A stretch of 37,853 nt of DNA from the NCBI GenBank assembly GCA_041656175.1, contig JBBAEA010000012.1:1-37853 (forward strand). The letters are read 5' to 3'. This document shows positions 9,130 through 17,309 of the stretch, piece by piece (positions within the stretch are counted from its first letter, which is position 1; the number at the start of each line of letters is the position of its first letter). The notes under the pieces are model-generated. The model made no database searches, was not told the DNA's origin, and saw only the letters and a list, made by a program, of their open reading frames with translations. The position numbers and the translations under genes were made by a program. This stretch comes from JBBAEA01 sp041656175. GTDB taxonomy: Bacteria; Myxococcota_A; Bradymonadia; UBA4248.

Positions 9130-9181
9130 GGCTAGATAGCTTGTTTTGGGCGGTGCAGGATAATTGGCTTAGATGAACTTT

Positions 9182-9324
9182 GGGGGGTAGCCAAAGATCA
9201 CCCGAAAAATACACAATAAGCGCATTTTGTGCTGTGGATGGAATGCATGCCATCCACAGCACAAAATAAAGCGCTATTTAGCGTATTTTGAGGGAAGCTT
9301 TGGCGAGGGGGGCTTAGCCCCCCC
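9182..9324 (-). repeat. GTAG-hairpin element, copy 4 (18-bp core stem)
   Basis: Lies between the convergent rpe and glyS genes. It begins GGGGGGTAGCC and closes with the hairpin GGGGGGC-TTA-GCCCCCC (9307-9323); here the base preceding the hairpin reads GCGAG rather than GCGTAG. The core is a perfect 18-bp inverted repeat (9224-9241 with 9250-9267) around an AATGCATG loop. In this position it could act as a bidirectional terminator. Confidence 0.8.
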
Positions 9325-9352
9325 TCCTAGGAAAAGCCGAATAAAATTCAAT

Positions 9353-11467
9353 TTATAGCCTTCTAACATCGGCAAATTGCGTGAACATGGCTTCAACAGT
9401 GCTAAGCAATGCGTAGCGATTTAGGCGCACGGCTTCGTCTTCGCAGTTAACCAAAACGGCATCAAAAAAGCGATCGGCAGGTTCACGCAGCTGGGCAAGC
9501 AGGGCGAGTGCAGCTTCGTAGTCTTGTTTGTGTAGGGCTTGGGAGTACTGGCTTTTGAGGGTTTTGGCGCTTTGGTAAAACTCGCGCTCCTCGTCCGTTT
9601 CAAAGAGCTCAGGCGACACATCTGGGCTATCGAGATTGGCTTGTCGCAAAATGTTGGAAACGCGCTTAAAGATGGCGATAAGCGAGGCGAACTCTGGCGT
9701 TTCGCGCTGTGCGGCGAGTGCTTCGACGCGCCCGAGTATGGCGGGAATGTCGGCCAAATCGGTGTTGAGTACGACGGAGTCAACGATTTGGGCTGCGTAG
9801 TGCTCAGCGAGCATGTAGCGTAGGCGTGTGCTGCAAAAGTCGAGGACGTTTTTGAGTATATCGTCGCGCTTTGAGAGCGGAGTCTTTTCTTCGGGCAGCG
9901 ATGCGCGGGTTTTGTAGACGGCGTCAATGGCCGCTTCGATGATGGGTAGCAGTGCGAAGCGTTGTTTGTGCTCGGCTAGTGTGCGCAGTAAGCCAACGGC
10001 TGCGCGACGTAGCGCGAAGGGATCAGCGGTGCCTGTGGGTATGCGGTTTAGGGCAAAAAGAGCGACGATGCTATCGATTTTTTCGGCCACCGCGACGATG
10101 GCGCCAGTGCTGCTTTGGGCTACACTGTCGTTGGCATGGCGCGGTGCGTAGTGCTCGCGAATTGCCAACGAAACGCCGCTCGATTCCTTGGACGATAATG
10201 CGTAAATAGACCCCATAATGCCTTGCAACTCAGGAAATTCGCCTACCATACCTGTGGCGAGGTCAGCTTTACAAAGTTGGGCAGCGCGGTCGATTTCTGC
10301 GACATTGACGTCGGGTGCAGTCCAAAAGTCGGCAAGTTTTTTGGCGATCTGACGCATGCGCGTGCTGCGCTCAAAGACAGTACCCATGCCTTCTACGTAG
10401 CGAACACGGCGTAGCTTTTCGTTGTATTTCTCTAGTGCTATGCGTTGGTCTTCGGCAAAGAAAAATTCTGCGTCTTTTAGCCTTGCACGAAGAACTCGCT
10501 CATTACCTCGTGAAACCACCGAAGGATCTGCAACATCTGTGTTACTGAGCGTTACAAAATGCGGCATAAGATTTCCCGCGTTATCCACAAGCGAAAAATA
10601 GCGCTGGTGCTTGCACATGCTTGTTTCAAGCACTTCGCGCGGGAGCTTTAAAAACTCCTCGTCGATATTACCGATAATACCGACTGGCCACTCTAGTATG
10701 TGCACGACCTCGTCGAGCAGTTCATCGTTCTCAATGAGCGTGCCGCCAACGCTATCGGCAACGCGCTTTGCTTCTTGCATAACGCGCTTTCGCCGCTCAT
10801 CGATATCGACCAAGACGAAATGCTCGCGTAATAGCCCGACGTAGTCGCTTTGTGCTGTTAGGGCGATGTCGCGCTTAGCCATAAAGCGATGGCCGGTGCT
10901 TAAGTTGCTAGCCTCGATTCCCGCAAACTGCACTGGGAGTACGACATCATCGAGCAGAGCTACGATGCGGTGTACGGGGCGTGCAAATTCGATGCTTTGG
11001 CTTCCCCAACGCATAGGCTTCGCCCAATGTATGTCTTTTAGGCTGTTTTCGAGGATCTTTGGGAGTAAAATGGCAGAATATTCGCTACTCTCTTTAACTT
11101 GAACGGCTATGTAGTTAACGGGTTTTCCCTTTTTTTTCTCTTGTACGACTTCTTGGATCTGTGATTCATCGGCGCCGATGCTCTTCAAAAATCCTTTGGC
11201 GGCTGGTGTTAGATTTCCATCTTTATCGCGTGCAGCGCTAACAGCGGGTCCAACGCGTAAGGTGCTCAACTCCTCTTGGTACTCGGCAATATCGTGTACT
11301 TGCAAGGCGAGTCTGCGCGGTGTCGCGTAGTTTTTTACTTTACCGTGTACAATGCGTGCTTCTTTACAAGCAGCGATAAAGCTTTGCGTTAGGCTGTTGA
11401 TGGCCATGTCGATCTGCCTTGCAGGCAGATCTTCACAGATGAGTTCGAAGAGCAGGGTTTTACTCAT
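9353..11467 (-). CDS. glyS: Glycyl-tRNA synthetase beta subunit
   Basis: Beta chain of the bacterial alpha2beta2 glycyl-tRNA synthetase, which binds and helps position tRNA-Gly for charging. At 704 residues it matches the family. Landmarks include the N-terminal LLFELICEDLPARQI (usually FEIGTEELP), the MRWGSQSIEFARPVHRI strand, the KADLATGMVGEFPELQGIMG helix pair of the HD-like domain, and DPFALRRAAVGLLRTL before the C-terminal anticodon-binding region. GGAAG lies six bases before the ATG. The catalytic alpha subunit (glyQ) is not in the window, so the two genes are apparently unlinked unless glyQ lies elsewhere nearby. The gene is separated from the peptide transporter gene by 368 bases. Confidence 0.96.
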   Translation of the reverse strand: MSKTLLFELICEDLPARQIDMAINSLTQSFIAACKEARIVHGKVKNYATPRRLALQVHDIAEYQEELSTLRVGPAVSAARDKDGNLTPAAKGFLKSIGADESQIQEVVQEKKKGKPVNYIAVQVKESSEYSAILLPKILENSLKDIHWAKPMRWGSQSIEFARPVHRIVALLDDVVLPVQFAGIEASNLSTGHRFMAKRDIALTAQSDYVGLLREHFVLVDIDERRKRVMQEAKRVADSVGGTLIENDELLDEVVHILEWPVGIIGNIDEEFLKLPREVLETSMCKHQRYFSLVDNAGNLMPHFVTLSNTDVADPSVVSRGNERVLRARLKDAEFFFAEDQRIALEKYNEKLRRVRYVEGMGTVFERSTRMRQIAKKLADFWTAPDVNVAEIDRAAQLCKADLATGMVGEFPELQGIMGSIYALSSKESSGVSLAIREHYAPRHANDSVAQSSTGAIVAVAEKIDSIVALFALNRIPTGTADPFALRRAAVGLLRTLAEHKQRFALLPIIEAAIDAVYKTRASLPEEKTPLSKRDDILKNVLDFCSTRLRYMLAEHYAAQIVDSVVLNTDLADIPAILGRVEALAAQRETPEFASLIAIFKRVSNILRQANLDSPDVSPELFETDEEREFYQSAKTLKSQYSQALHKQDYEAALALLAQLREPADRFFDAVLVNCEDEAVRLNRYALLSTVEAMFTQFADVRRL

Positions 11468-11719
11468 ATTGCTTCCGTCAATACATTATAGGTGGTGGAG
11501 CTTTTGTAGAAACTACAGTGGTTGTAAGTGATGATTTGAGACCTTCGGAGGATAGCTATAAAACCATCCAAGCTAAGTATTTCATAATTTTGAGACCTTT
11601 GCACGGCTAGAAATAACGAATTTAATTTTACAAATTCGATACATTTTTAAACAAAATAAGATATTTTGTAGAGAAGCACAAGTTAAGAATGCTAATTAAA
11701 TAAGGCTGGTGGAAGATAA
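11468..11719. other. AT-rich spacer upstream of glyS with IS-end-like 16-mer
   Basis: No coding frame is seen. TGAGACCTTTGCACGG at 11591-11606 is the exact inverse of 4351-4366; a partial relative (TTGAGACCTT) lies at about 11533. Just downstream, CGAATTT and AAATTCG form a short inverted repeat. The glyS promoter must lie within the first part of this stretch but no convincing pair of boxes could be picked. Confidence 0.4.
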
Positions 11720-11829
11720 AATGACATTTTATTCGATAAATGCTTAAAAGAGTGCTTTCTTTTTTGGAGGGGGGTGCGGGGGGAGCCTTTTTTCTTTTGC
11801 AAAAAGAAAAAAGGTTCCCCCCGCGCAAA
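11720..11829 (+). repeat. Long-stem hairpin repeat, copy 2
   Basis: Second copy of the unit at 4368-4476. The 21-bp stem (11778-11798 with 11802-11822) differs from copy 1 at a base pair changed on both arms: AAGC/GCTT in copy 1 becomes AGCC/GGTT here, giving one full compensatory G-C to C-G swap and one G-T wobble. The stem begins 13 bases beyond the peptide transporter stop codon on the minus strand and probably ends that transcript. Confidence 0.75.
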
Positions 11830-11835
11830 GCTCTC

Positions 11836-13362
11836 TTAAGCCTTCTCGGCGGCGATTTTTTTACCGACCTTTTGGTGATAGATAAAGATAAGTACGCAGC
11901 AGAACAGCGAGAGGCTCGCGAAGAGTTGCCACATTAAAGTGGGGTTGTTGGCATCTAGCGCGATGCGCTGGTAGAGGTGGCCAGATAGAATGCCGCCAAA
12001 TAGCGAGCCTATGGCGTTAGACCACATAAAGTAGCCCATGTATAAGCCAATTTTGTCGGGCGGCGCAACGGCGTGTGCCGTATATTCCTTTGCCTTTGGT
12101 GAAGCCATCATTTCGCCAAACGAGAAAACCGCCACGCCAAAGGCGATGACGACTGGCGATGTACCCAGCGAGAGCAAAATAAAGCTGAGCGCTGTAATCG
12201 AAATACCAATCATAATCGAAATCAGCGGCTTTAGGCGCGAGTTTATGAAAGATACGATGACTTGAAAGAGAATAATGCAAAACGCGTTGATATTGATAAA
12301 GTGCTCTGGTTTTACGCCGCCACGGGAGTCTTGGAAGACGCGTACTAACGTGGAGTCGGGGCCTGTTTCCAAACCTAAAGACTGACCGATAGAGAGTATC
12401 CCCTGCATGATGGAGCGGGAATCCACGGAGTGCTCTAAAAAGAGTGGTAGGGTTAGGAATACTTGGTTATAGGCTACCCAAAAACTTGATAAGAGCAGCA
12501 AAAAGAGCAGAAAACGCACATTACCCAACCTCATCCTTGGCATCTTGGCACCTGAGACTTTTATGATAAAGTCGAATGCGAGGTTTGCAGCAATCCAAAT
12601 AGCGGCGATAAGGGCGATCTCTTCGAGTTTGAACCATTTGGAGCCCAGTACAAAAAGCACAAGAGTAACAAAAAGTGTAACAAAAAAGCGTATGTTCCCA
12701 ATGACTTCGAACATTTCGCGCATTATGGTCGAAAACGATTTAGCGCGGTTCTCTGCCTCATTGGGCATGGGGGGCTCTTTGTAGAAAATTAAAAGCAGAG
12801 GGATATTGATCAAAATCCATATAGAAGACGCATAAAATACGTAATGCCACCCTTGGGAACGCAAAAAAGTCGCCATGAGGGGACCGGCAAAACCACCGAC
12901 GTTGACCATCATATAAAAGATGCCAAAGGCCAAAGAACCGTTCTTTTCGTTAGAGACTCGTCCTACGGTTCCCACAATAAGTGGCTTAAATATCGATGCA
13001 CCTATGCCAACAAGCATAAAAGCTGCAAAAAACGTCGGCATAGTCTTCATCTGGCCTAGCAAAAAGTAGGCTGGCGCTAGCACGGAGTAGGCGATAAGTA
13101 ACATCTTTTTGTAGCCGTAGCGATCTCCTAAAGCGCCCGTTACAAAGGGAAAAAGGTAGATAAAGAAGGTTACCGCGCCTTGGATAATGCCACGATCTGC
13201 CGATGTTAAACCCAAACCGCCTTCGACGACTGAGCCCATAATGTAGAGCGATGATAGCGCGTAAAAACCGTACCACGCCATGCGCTCAAATATTTCCATG
13301 ATGTTGGCGACCCAAAAAGATTGCGGGAAGCCCTTGCGCTCAACTGCTGCTTCTGCGTTCAT
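11836..13362 (-). CDS. POT/PTR2-family proton-coupled oligopeptide transporter
   Basis: Inner-membrane major-facilitator protein of 508 residues with about 12-14 hydrophobic helices. The first helix carries the POT signature ExxER (Glu23, Glu26, Arg27 in EIFERMAWYG), which couples proton to peptide movement. GDRYGYKKML matches the MFS loop 2-3 motif, and FGIFYMMVNVGG matches the PTR2 motif on helix 5. Import of di- and tripeptides is the known role of the family. AGGAG lies seven bases before the ATG. It is downstream of two serpin genes on the same strand, separated by a repeat-bearing 315-base spacer, so probably a separate transcript. A peptide importer fits a protein-degrading lifestyle. 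Confidence 0.9.
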   Translation of the reverse strand: MNAEAAVERKGFPQSFWVANIMEIFERMAWYGFYALSSLYIMGSVVEGGLGLTSADRGIIQGAVTFFIYLFPFVTGALGDRYGYKKMLLIAYSVLAPAYFLLGQMKTMPTFFAAFMLVGIGASIFKPLIVGTVGRVSNEKNGSLAFGIFYMMVNVGGFAGPLMATFLRSQGWHYVFYASSIWILINIPLLLIFYKEPPMPNEAENRAKSFSTIMREMFEVIGNIRFFVTLFVTLVLFVLGSKWFKLEEIALIAAIWIAANLAFDFIIKVSGAKMPRMRLGNVRFLLFLLLLSSFWVAYNQVFLTLPLFLEHSVDSRSIMQGILSIGQSLGLETGPDSTLVRVFQDSRGGVKPEHFININAFCIILFQVIVSFINSRLKPLISIMIGISITALSFILLSLGTSPVVIAFGVAVFSFGEMMASPKAKEYTAHAVAPPDKIGLYMGYFMWSNAIGSLFGGILSGHLYQRIALDANNPTLMWQLFASLSLFCCVLIFIYHQKVGKKIAAEKA

Positions 13363-13499
13363 GCAAACTCCTATTACTTTTATGCCCCCCCTTCGCGCAT
13401 GAAAGCTAGCCGCTGCTTAACCGCTTGTCAATTGACGGCGAAAAACATGCTACTTGTAGGCGCTTGTGCTCTGCATATCTTAAAATAATTCCTTAGACG

Positions 13500-13675
13500 G
13501 TTTTTGGGGCGCGTCCCAGCAAAACAGAATGGTTCTGCTGTAGGGGCAGGTTTCAAAGCTGCCCCTAAGAAAGTCAGGCGCGTCTTCAAACAAAATCCAA
13601 TAAAATCAATACCATACACACAAAAATGGGTTTTAAGGGCGACAGCCCCAATAAATCAGATTGTCCCTAAGAGGA
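13500..13675. repeat. Hairpin-rich spacer with 58-bp repeat, copy 1
   Basis: Contains a hairpin GGGGCAG/CTGCCCC (13543-13549 with 13559-13565) and, at 13592-13650, a segment that recurs at 31359-31416: AATAAAATCAATACC, then TACACACAAAA, then GGGTT..AAGG.CGA.AGCCCCA. The two copies differ by scattered substitutions and one indel. The element lies between the stop of the downstream serpin gene and the start of the transporter gene. The rest of the 315-base spacer shows only the transporter leader. Confidence 0.65.
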
Positions 13676-13677
13676 GC

Positions 13678-14985
13678 TTAAAGCGCCTTGATTCTCCCCA
13701 AAAAGAGCATTGTCTGCGTATCGAGGTGTACAATAGCAAATAAGAAGGGATGATCGACGGTGAAGTCGAGTTCTTCCTTTGGCCTAGGAATCATGGAGCG
13801 CTTCATCATCACCACCGCTGTAGCGGCGGCGGCTTCGGTGCCGTTTTCATCGATTTCGATAAAAGCTTTGTGGTAGATATTATCTACAAAGAGCGAGCTA
13901 TCTTTATCGATGCCTGCAAAGTCGGCATCAAGGGTAAAGGCGCGCTTCATACCGAGCGAGCGAAATAATTCTTTGGCTTTAACACTATTTTCTTGCTTAA
14001 ACTTTGGTAGCGTCAAGTTTACGTTGTATTCCTTGCTTGCGTGTAGAATTTCGCGGATCAGCTCTGGGCTAAGGCTTGCTGTTAGTGCGTCAACGCCGTC
14101 ATCGCTATGGGGTAGCATGATAAGCATAGCAAATTCGCCGTGTGGGGCGTAGGGTAGGAGTAGCGCCGAGAAGTTTTCAGCCTTAAACGCACTGAAGCTT
14201 TTCGTGGTCTTCATGCCGGTAACTTTCGTTTCGCCGTTTATGCCCCTAAAAATAAGCTCTTTATTTAAATCGCTGTTAAACGCATGTTGCCAAGCGGCTT
14301 TAAAATACAGCGCGTTGACAAGTACTAAGCGCGTTAAATCGTTGATCGAATCAGGAGGTAAAAGATCGTTGATACGTTGATTTGTGTTTTGGGAAACCCA
14401 GTCGTTGATGGCCAAGCGACTGGGTTCGGCTTCATTTTTAAAGTCGAGTTGTTTCGCTGCACTACGGTAGTGTTCACGCAAAACAGCAGAATATTCGTCT
14501 AGTAGCTTGAAGCTCTTCTCGACATAAATTTTGTTGGCTATACGTAAAACGAAATTTTCCGCTTCGCGGCTTAAAACGGCGTTTTCGATCTGCCCGCCCA
14601 CTTCATCGATGTTGGGTCCATCGTCTTTAAAGCCAAGTGCAGCAAGCATTTGCGCGCGCGTTTCGCCGCGTGCGCCCACCGCCGTCATACCGAGCGCGCG
14701 CTCAAAGGAGTACGGTGAGAACACAAGATTTGCCTCGTCTTGAAGCAGTTTTATGCTCTCAATAGCGAAGCGATTGTTCGCGTCAACCCAGTCTATGTCG
14801 CTCAAGGCGTTATTGCCCAAAACTGGGCTTTCACCGAGGTTTTCGCCTTTGGCTTCATCGCTTTTTAATGCTTCTTTCTGCACTACGATACCATCCTTAA
14901 CTTCGTTGGTTTTTTGGGGCTTGTCGCAAGCCGAGGCGGCGAGTAGCAAAAGAGCGATCGTTGTAAAAATAATTCTCTGCATCAT
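13678..14985 (-). CDS. Lipoprotein serpin, predicted P1-P1' Arg-Ser
   Basis: Serine-protease inhibitor of the serpin fold (435 residues). Residues 1-19 form a signal peptide ending AASAC, so Cys20 is probably lipidated and the serpin is anchored to the envelope; a linker of about 45 residues precedes the fold. Family landmarks are NLVFSPYSFERALGM, LVNALYFKAAW, and the C-terminal DHPFLFAIVH. The reactive-centre hinge ENGTEAAAATA fits the small-residue rule for inhibitory serpins. Counting from the P17 Glu places P2-P1-P1' at Lys395-Arg396-Ser397, suggesting trypsin-like targets. It starts 18 bases after the stop of a paralogous serpin, so the two are co-transcribed. Start codons 14985 and 14982 (ATGATG) cannot be separated. 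Confidence 0.93.
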   Translation of the reverse strand: MMQRIIFTTIALLLLAASACDKPQKTNEVKDGIVVQKEALKSDEAKGENLGESPVLGNNALSDIDWVDANNRFAIESIKLLQDEANLVFSPYSFERALGMTAVGARGETRAQMLAALGFKDDGPNIDEVGGQIENAVLSREAENFVLRIANKIYVEKSFKLLDEYSAVLREHYRSAAKQLDFKNEAEPSRLAINDWVSQNTNQRINDLLPPDSINDLTRLVLVNALYFKAAWQHAFNSDLNKELIFRGINGETKVTGMKTTKSFSAFKAENFSALLLPYAPHGEFAMLIMLPHSDDGVDALTASLSPELIREILHASKEYNVNLTLPKFKQENSVKAKELFRSLGMKRAFTLDADFAGIDKDSSLFVDNIYHKAFIEIDENGTEAAAATAVVMMKRSMIPRPKEELDFTVDHPFLFAIVHLDTQTMLFLGRIKAL

Positions 14986-15003
14986 AGATTTTCTCTTATT
15001 ATT

Positions 15004-16305
15004 TTAGTTTATGTCTTTGACCCTACCCAAAAACAATATGCTTTGGGTATCGAGATGTACAATAGCAAAGAGGAAGGGGTGATCGACGATAAAATCTAGC
15101 TCTTCGCGTTTTATGGGCATACTTGCAAGCATCATTGCAACGGCGGTTGCAGCGGCTGCCTCCGTACCGTTTTCGTCAATTTCGATAAAAGCTTTGTGGT
15201 ATACGTCACTGATGTGCAGGGAATTATTGGCATCAATGCCCGAGAAGTCGGCTTGCGCTGTAAACGGTAACTCCATACCGAGATCGTTGAGTAGTTTGCT
15301 AGCTCCGATTGTGCTTTCGATCTTAAACTTTGGTAGCTGTAGCGAGACGGAGTAAACATCGTTGCTGGCAAGGATCTCGCCTACTTTTTCTGCCGTTAGC
15401 TTCTGTGACAAAGCGTCAACGCCGTCATCGGCGTGGGGCAGCATTAGTAGCATACCGAATTGAGCAAACGGTGCGTAGGGCAAAATCAATGCATTAAAGC
15501 CCTCACCCTTGTAAGCCCTCATTTCCTCTATCTGTAGCATAGTGCTGACTACGTTCGTGGCGCTCGCGCCCTTAAAGGGCAAGCTTTTCGTGTCCTCTTC
15601 ATCGAAGGAGTCTTTCCACGCAGCTTTAAAGTATAGCGCGTTAACGAGCACTAGCCGCGTCATCTCATCAATGGAGTTTGGCGGTAGCAAATCTTTAATG
15701 CGATCATTCGTAGTCTGTGCTACCCAGTCGTTTATATGTTTACGACTTGGCTCTGGAGAAGCAGCAAAATCAAGTGCTTCCACGCTGCTACGATAATGTT
15801 TTTTTACGCTCGCAGAATAATCAGCGAGTAGTTCAAAGTCGTTGTTAACGTAAAGACGGTTTGCAATGCGCAAAGCGAAGCTTTCGTCCTTTACGCTCAA
15901 TATTTGCTCCTCGACTTCTTGGCCTGCGACGTCGAGATTTGACACATTGGCATTAAAGCCAAGGGCGTTAAGCATTTGCGCTCGCGTTTCGCCGCGCGCA
16001 CCAGCGCCAGTCATACCCAAAGCGCGCTCAAAGGAATAGGGCGAAAAGACGAGGTTTCCTCGACTATCTAGGCGCTTTAAACTCTCTAGCGCGAAGCGGT
16101 TATTCGCCAGCACCCAGTCTGAGGCTTGAATGGGCTTAGCACCCATATCGTCGGTAGAGTTTAAAGCGCTTGCATTATCCTCCGATAAAGCCGACTGCTC
16201 TTTGTGCATATCTCCGCCCTGCGTTGCAACTTTACAATCTTTCTGCTTACTACAAGAAAACCCTGTGAGTAATAATAGTGTAATTAATAAAACGATTTTC
16301 TTCAT
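15004..16305 (-). CDS. Lipoprotein serpin, predicted P1-P1' Ala-Ser
   Basis: Paralog of the adjacent serpin (433 residues), with the same plan: signal peptide, lipobox GFSC with Cys18, a charged linker, then the serpin fold (NLVFSPYSFERALGM, LVNALYFKAAWKDSF, VDHPFLFAIVH). The hinge ENGTEAAAATA is identical, but the residues after it differ: counting from P17 gives P1 Ala394 and P1' Ser395, with Leu at P2 and Met at P3, suited to elastase-like targets. A shift by one or two residues would make Leu or Met the P1, so the target class is inferred. It is the first gene of the serpin pair; AAAGG lies seven bases before the ATG. A TATAAT-like box (minus strand, 16325-16320) sits unusually near the start. 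Confidence 0.93.
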   Translation of the reverse strand: MKKIVLLITLLLLTGFSCSKQKDCKVATQGGDMHKEQSALSEDNASALNSTDDMGAKPIQASDWVLANNRFALESLKRLDSRGNLVFSPYSFERALGMTGAGARGETRAQMLNALGFNANVSNLDVAGQEVEEQILSVKDESFALRIANRLYVNNDFELLADYSASVKKHYRSSVEALDFAASPEPSRKHINDWVAQTTNDRIKDLLPPNSIDEMTRLVLVNALYFKAAWKDSFDEEDTKSLPFKGASATNVVSTMLQIEEMRAYKGEGFNALILPYAPFAQFGMLLMLPHADDGVDALSQKLTAEKVGEILASNDVYSVSLQLPKFKIESTIGASKLLNDLGMELPFTAQADFSGIDANNSLHISDVYHKAFIEIDENGTEAAAATAVAMMLASMPIKREELDFIVDHPFLFAIVHLDTQSILFLGRVKDIN

Positions 16306-16443
16306 TATAAACCTTTTGTATTATAGTATAATCGACTGGCGCCATATAATACATCATGACAAACACTTATATAATATTTGCCAAAACAGTAACCACGAAT
16401 GTGGGAACTCAAAGCAAGTTCTCGCCGCGCGAAACGCGATCTA

Positions 16444-16590
16444 GGGGGGTAGCGCAAGATCACCCTCAGTTTAGGCGCCTGAGCGCATTTTATGCGTTGG
16501 ATTCGCGGTTTGAGCGCATACAACGCATAAAATTATGCGCGAAGTCGGCTAAAATGCGGGAAGCTTGCGCGTAGGGGGGATTCCCCCCCC
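16444..16590 (-). repeat. GTAG-hairpin element, copy 5
   Basis: Begins GGGGGGTAGCGCAAGATCACC and ends GCGCGTAG followed by the hairpin GGGGGG-ATT-CCCCCC. The core has a perfect 13-bp inverted repeat (ATTTTATGCGTTG 16487-16499 with 16521-16533). It occupies the 310-base spacer between the SUMF1-type gene stop and the first serpin start; its hairpin lies 26 bases beyond the SUMF1-type stop codon. The rest of the spacer is the serpin leader. Confidence 0.8.
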
Positions 16591-16615
16591 CAAAAAAAAA
16601 GAAGTTAAATATGGA

Positions 16616-17248
16616 CTAAAACGCGTCTCGGCAACACCTAAAACCGTCGCTTGGTTGTGGCACTGCAGTGATGTGGTCAGGAGAAGTTAAGGCGCTGCCG
16701 CAGCCTAATTCGTTGGCGTTGGCATTGTAGCTACCGCCCATGCGAGTGCCTTCCTGTACCCATTCACGCAAGTTTCCCGAGAGGTCATAGACGTTAAGGG
16801 CGGTTTTGCAGGCCGAATTGACGCCCGATGCGTGGACAGTGGCGCCGCCATCGTTGCAGGCTCCTTGGATGTAGCTTGGCCCGTAGGGATATGCGTTGAG
16901 TTGTAGGGAGGCGCAAGCGTAGCTCCACTCGGCTTGTGTGCAAAGTCGTTTTCCCGCGTCGCGGCAGGCGATATTAGCGTCGTTGTATGAGATGTTGCTC
17001 CATGGCATGGTGTTGGCGTAGTTACACGCGCGCCCCATGAAGGTTCCCTGCTCAGTCGCCGTGGCCGAGCTGCGCGATGCCTCGTAACTATCGATGTAGT
17101 AGTCGGCGCCAATTTGATCGATCTCAGAGCCGCGGATCAAAACCATTCCCGCCTCGGGCTCTAAACACTCGGAGTCAAAGAGCCCCTCACACGCACTAAA
17201 GACGGCTAAAATCCCAATAGCTGCTGCCAATGATGCATAAAATCGCAT
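16616..17248 (-). CDS. SUMF1/FGE-fold lipoprotein, probably non-catalytic
   Basis: A 210-residue lipoprotein: signal peptide with lipobox FSAC (Cys20), then a compact formylglycine-generating-enzyme/sulfatase-modifying-factor fold. Recognisable pieces in order are GMVLIRG, YYIDSYEAS, PWSNISYNDANIACRDAGKRLCT.AEW, NVYDLSGNLREWV, GGSYN and GFRCC. True FGE needs two cysteines in a CxxxxC arrangement near the C-terminus to bind copper. Here only a lone Cys in ELGCGS and the structural GFRCC are seen, so catalysis is unlikely. Members without these cysteines often act as binding modules. AAGG is placed seven bases before the ATG. The gene is 61 bases downstream of the FHA-domain gene and likely shares its transcript. 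Confidence 0.88.
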   Translation of the reverse strand: MRFYASLAAAIGILAVFSACEGLFDSECLEPEAGMVLIRGSEIDQIGADYYIDSYEASRSSATATEQGTFMGRACNYANTMPWSNISYNDANIACRDAGKRLCTQAEWSYACASLQLNAYPYGPSYIQGACNDGGATVHASGVNSACKTALNVYDLSGNLREWVQEGTRMGGSYNANANELGCGSALTSPDHITAVPQPSDGFRCCRDAF

Positions 17249-17309
17249 ATTTTACCTTGTTTTATGTTGAAAATTAGCGTGTCGCTAAAATACTTATAGC
17301 TTCACTCCA

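Noticed and set aside
16616..17248. Active formylglycine-generating enzyme
   Set aside because: The fold is present but the CxxxxC copper-binding pair is missing, so sulfatase activation is not supported.
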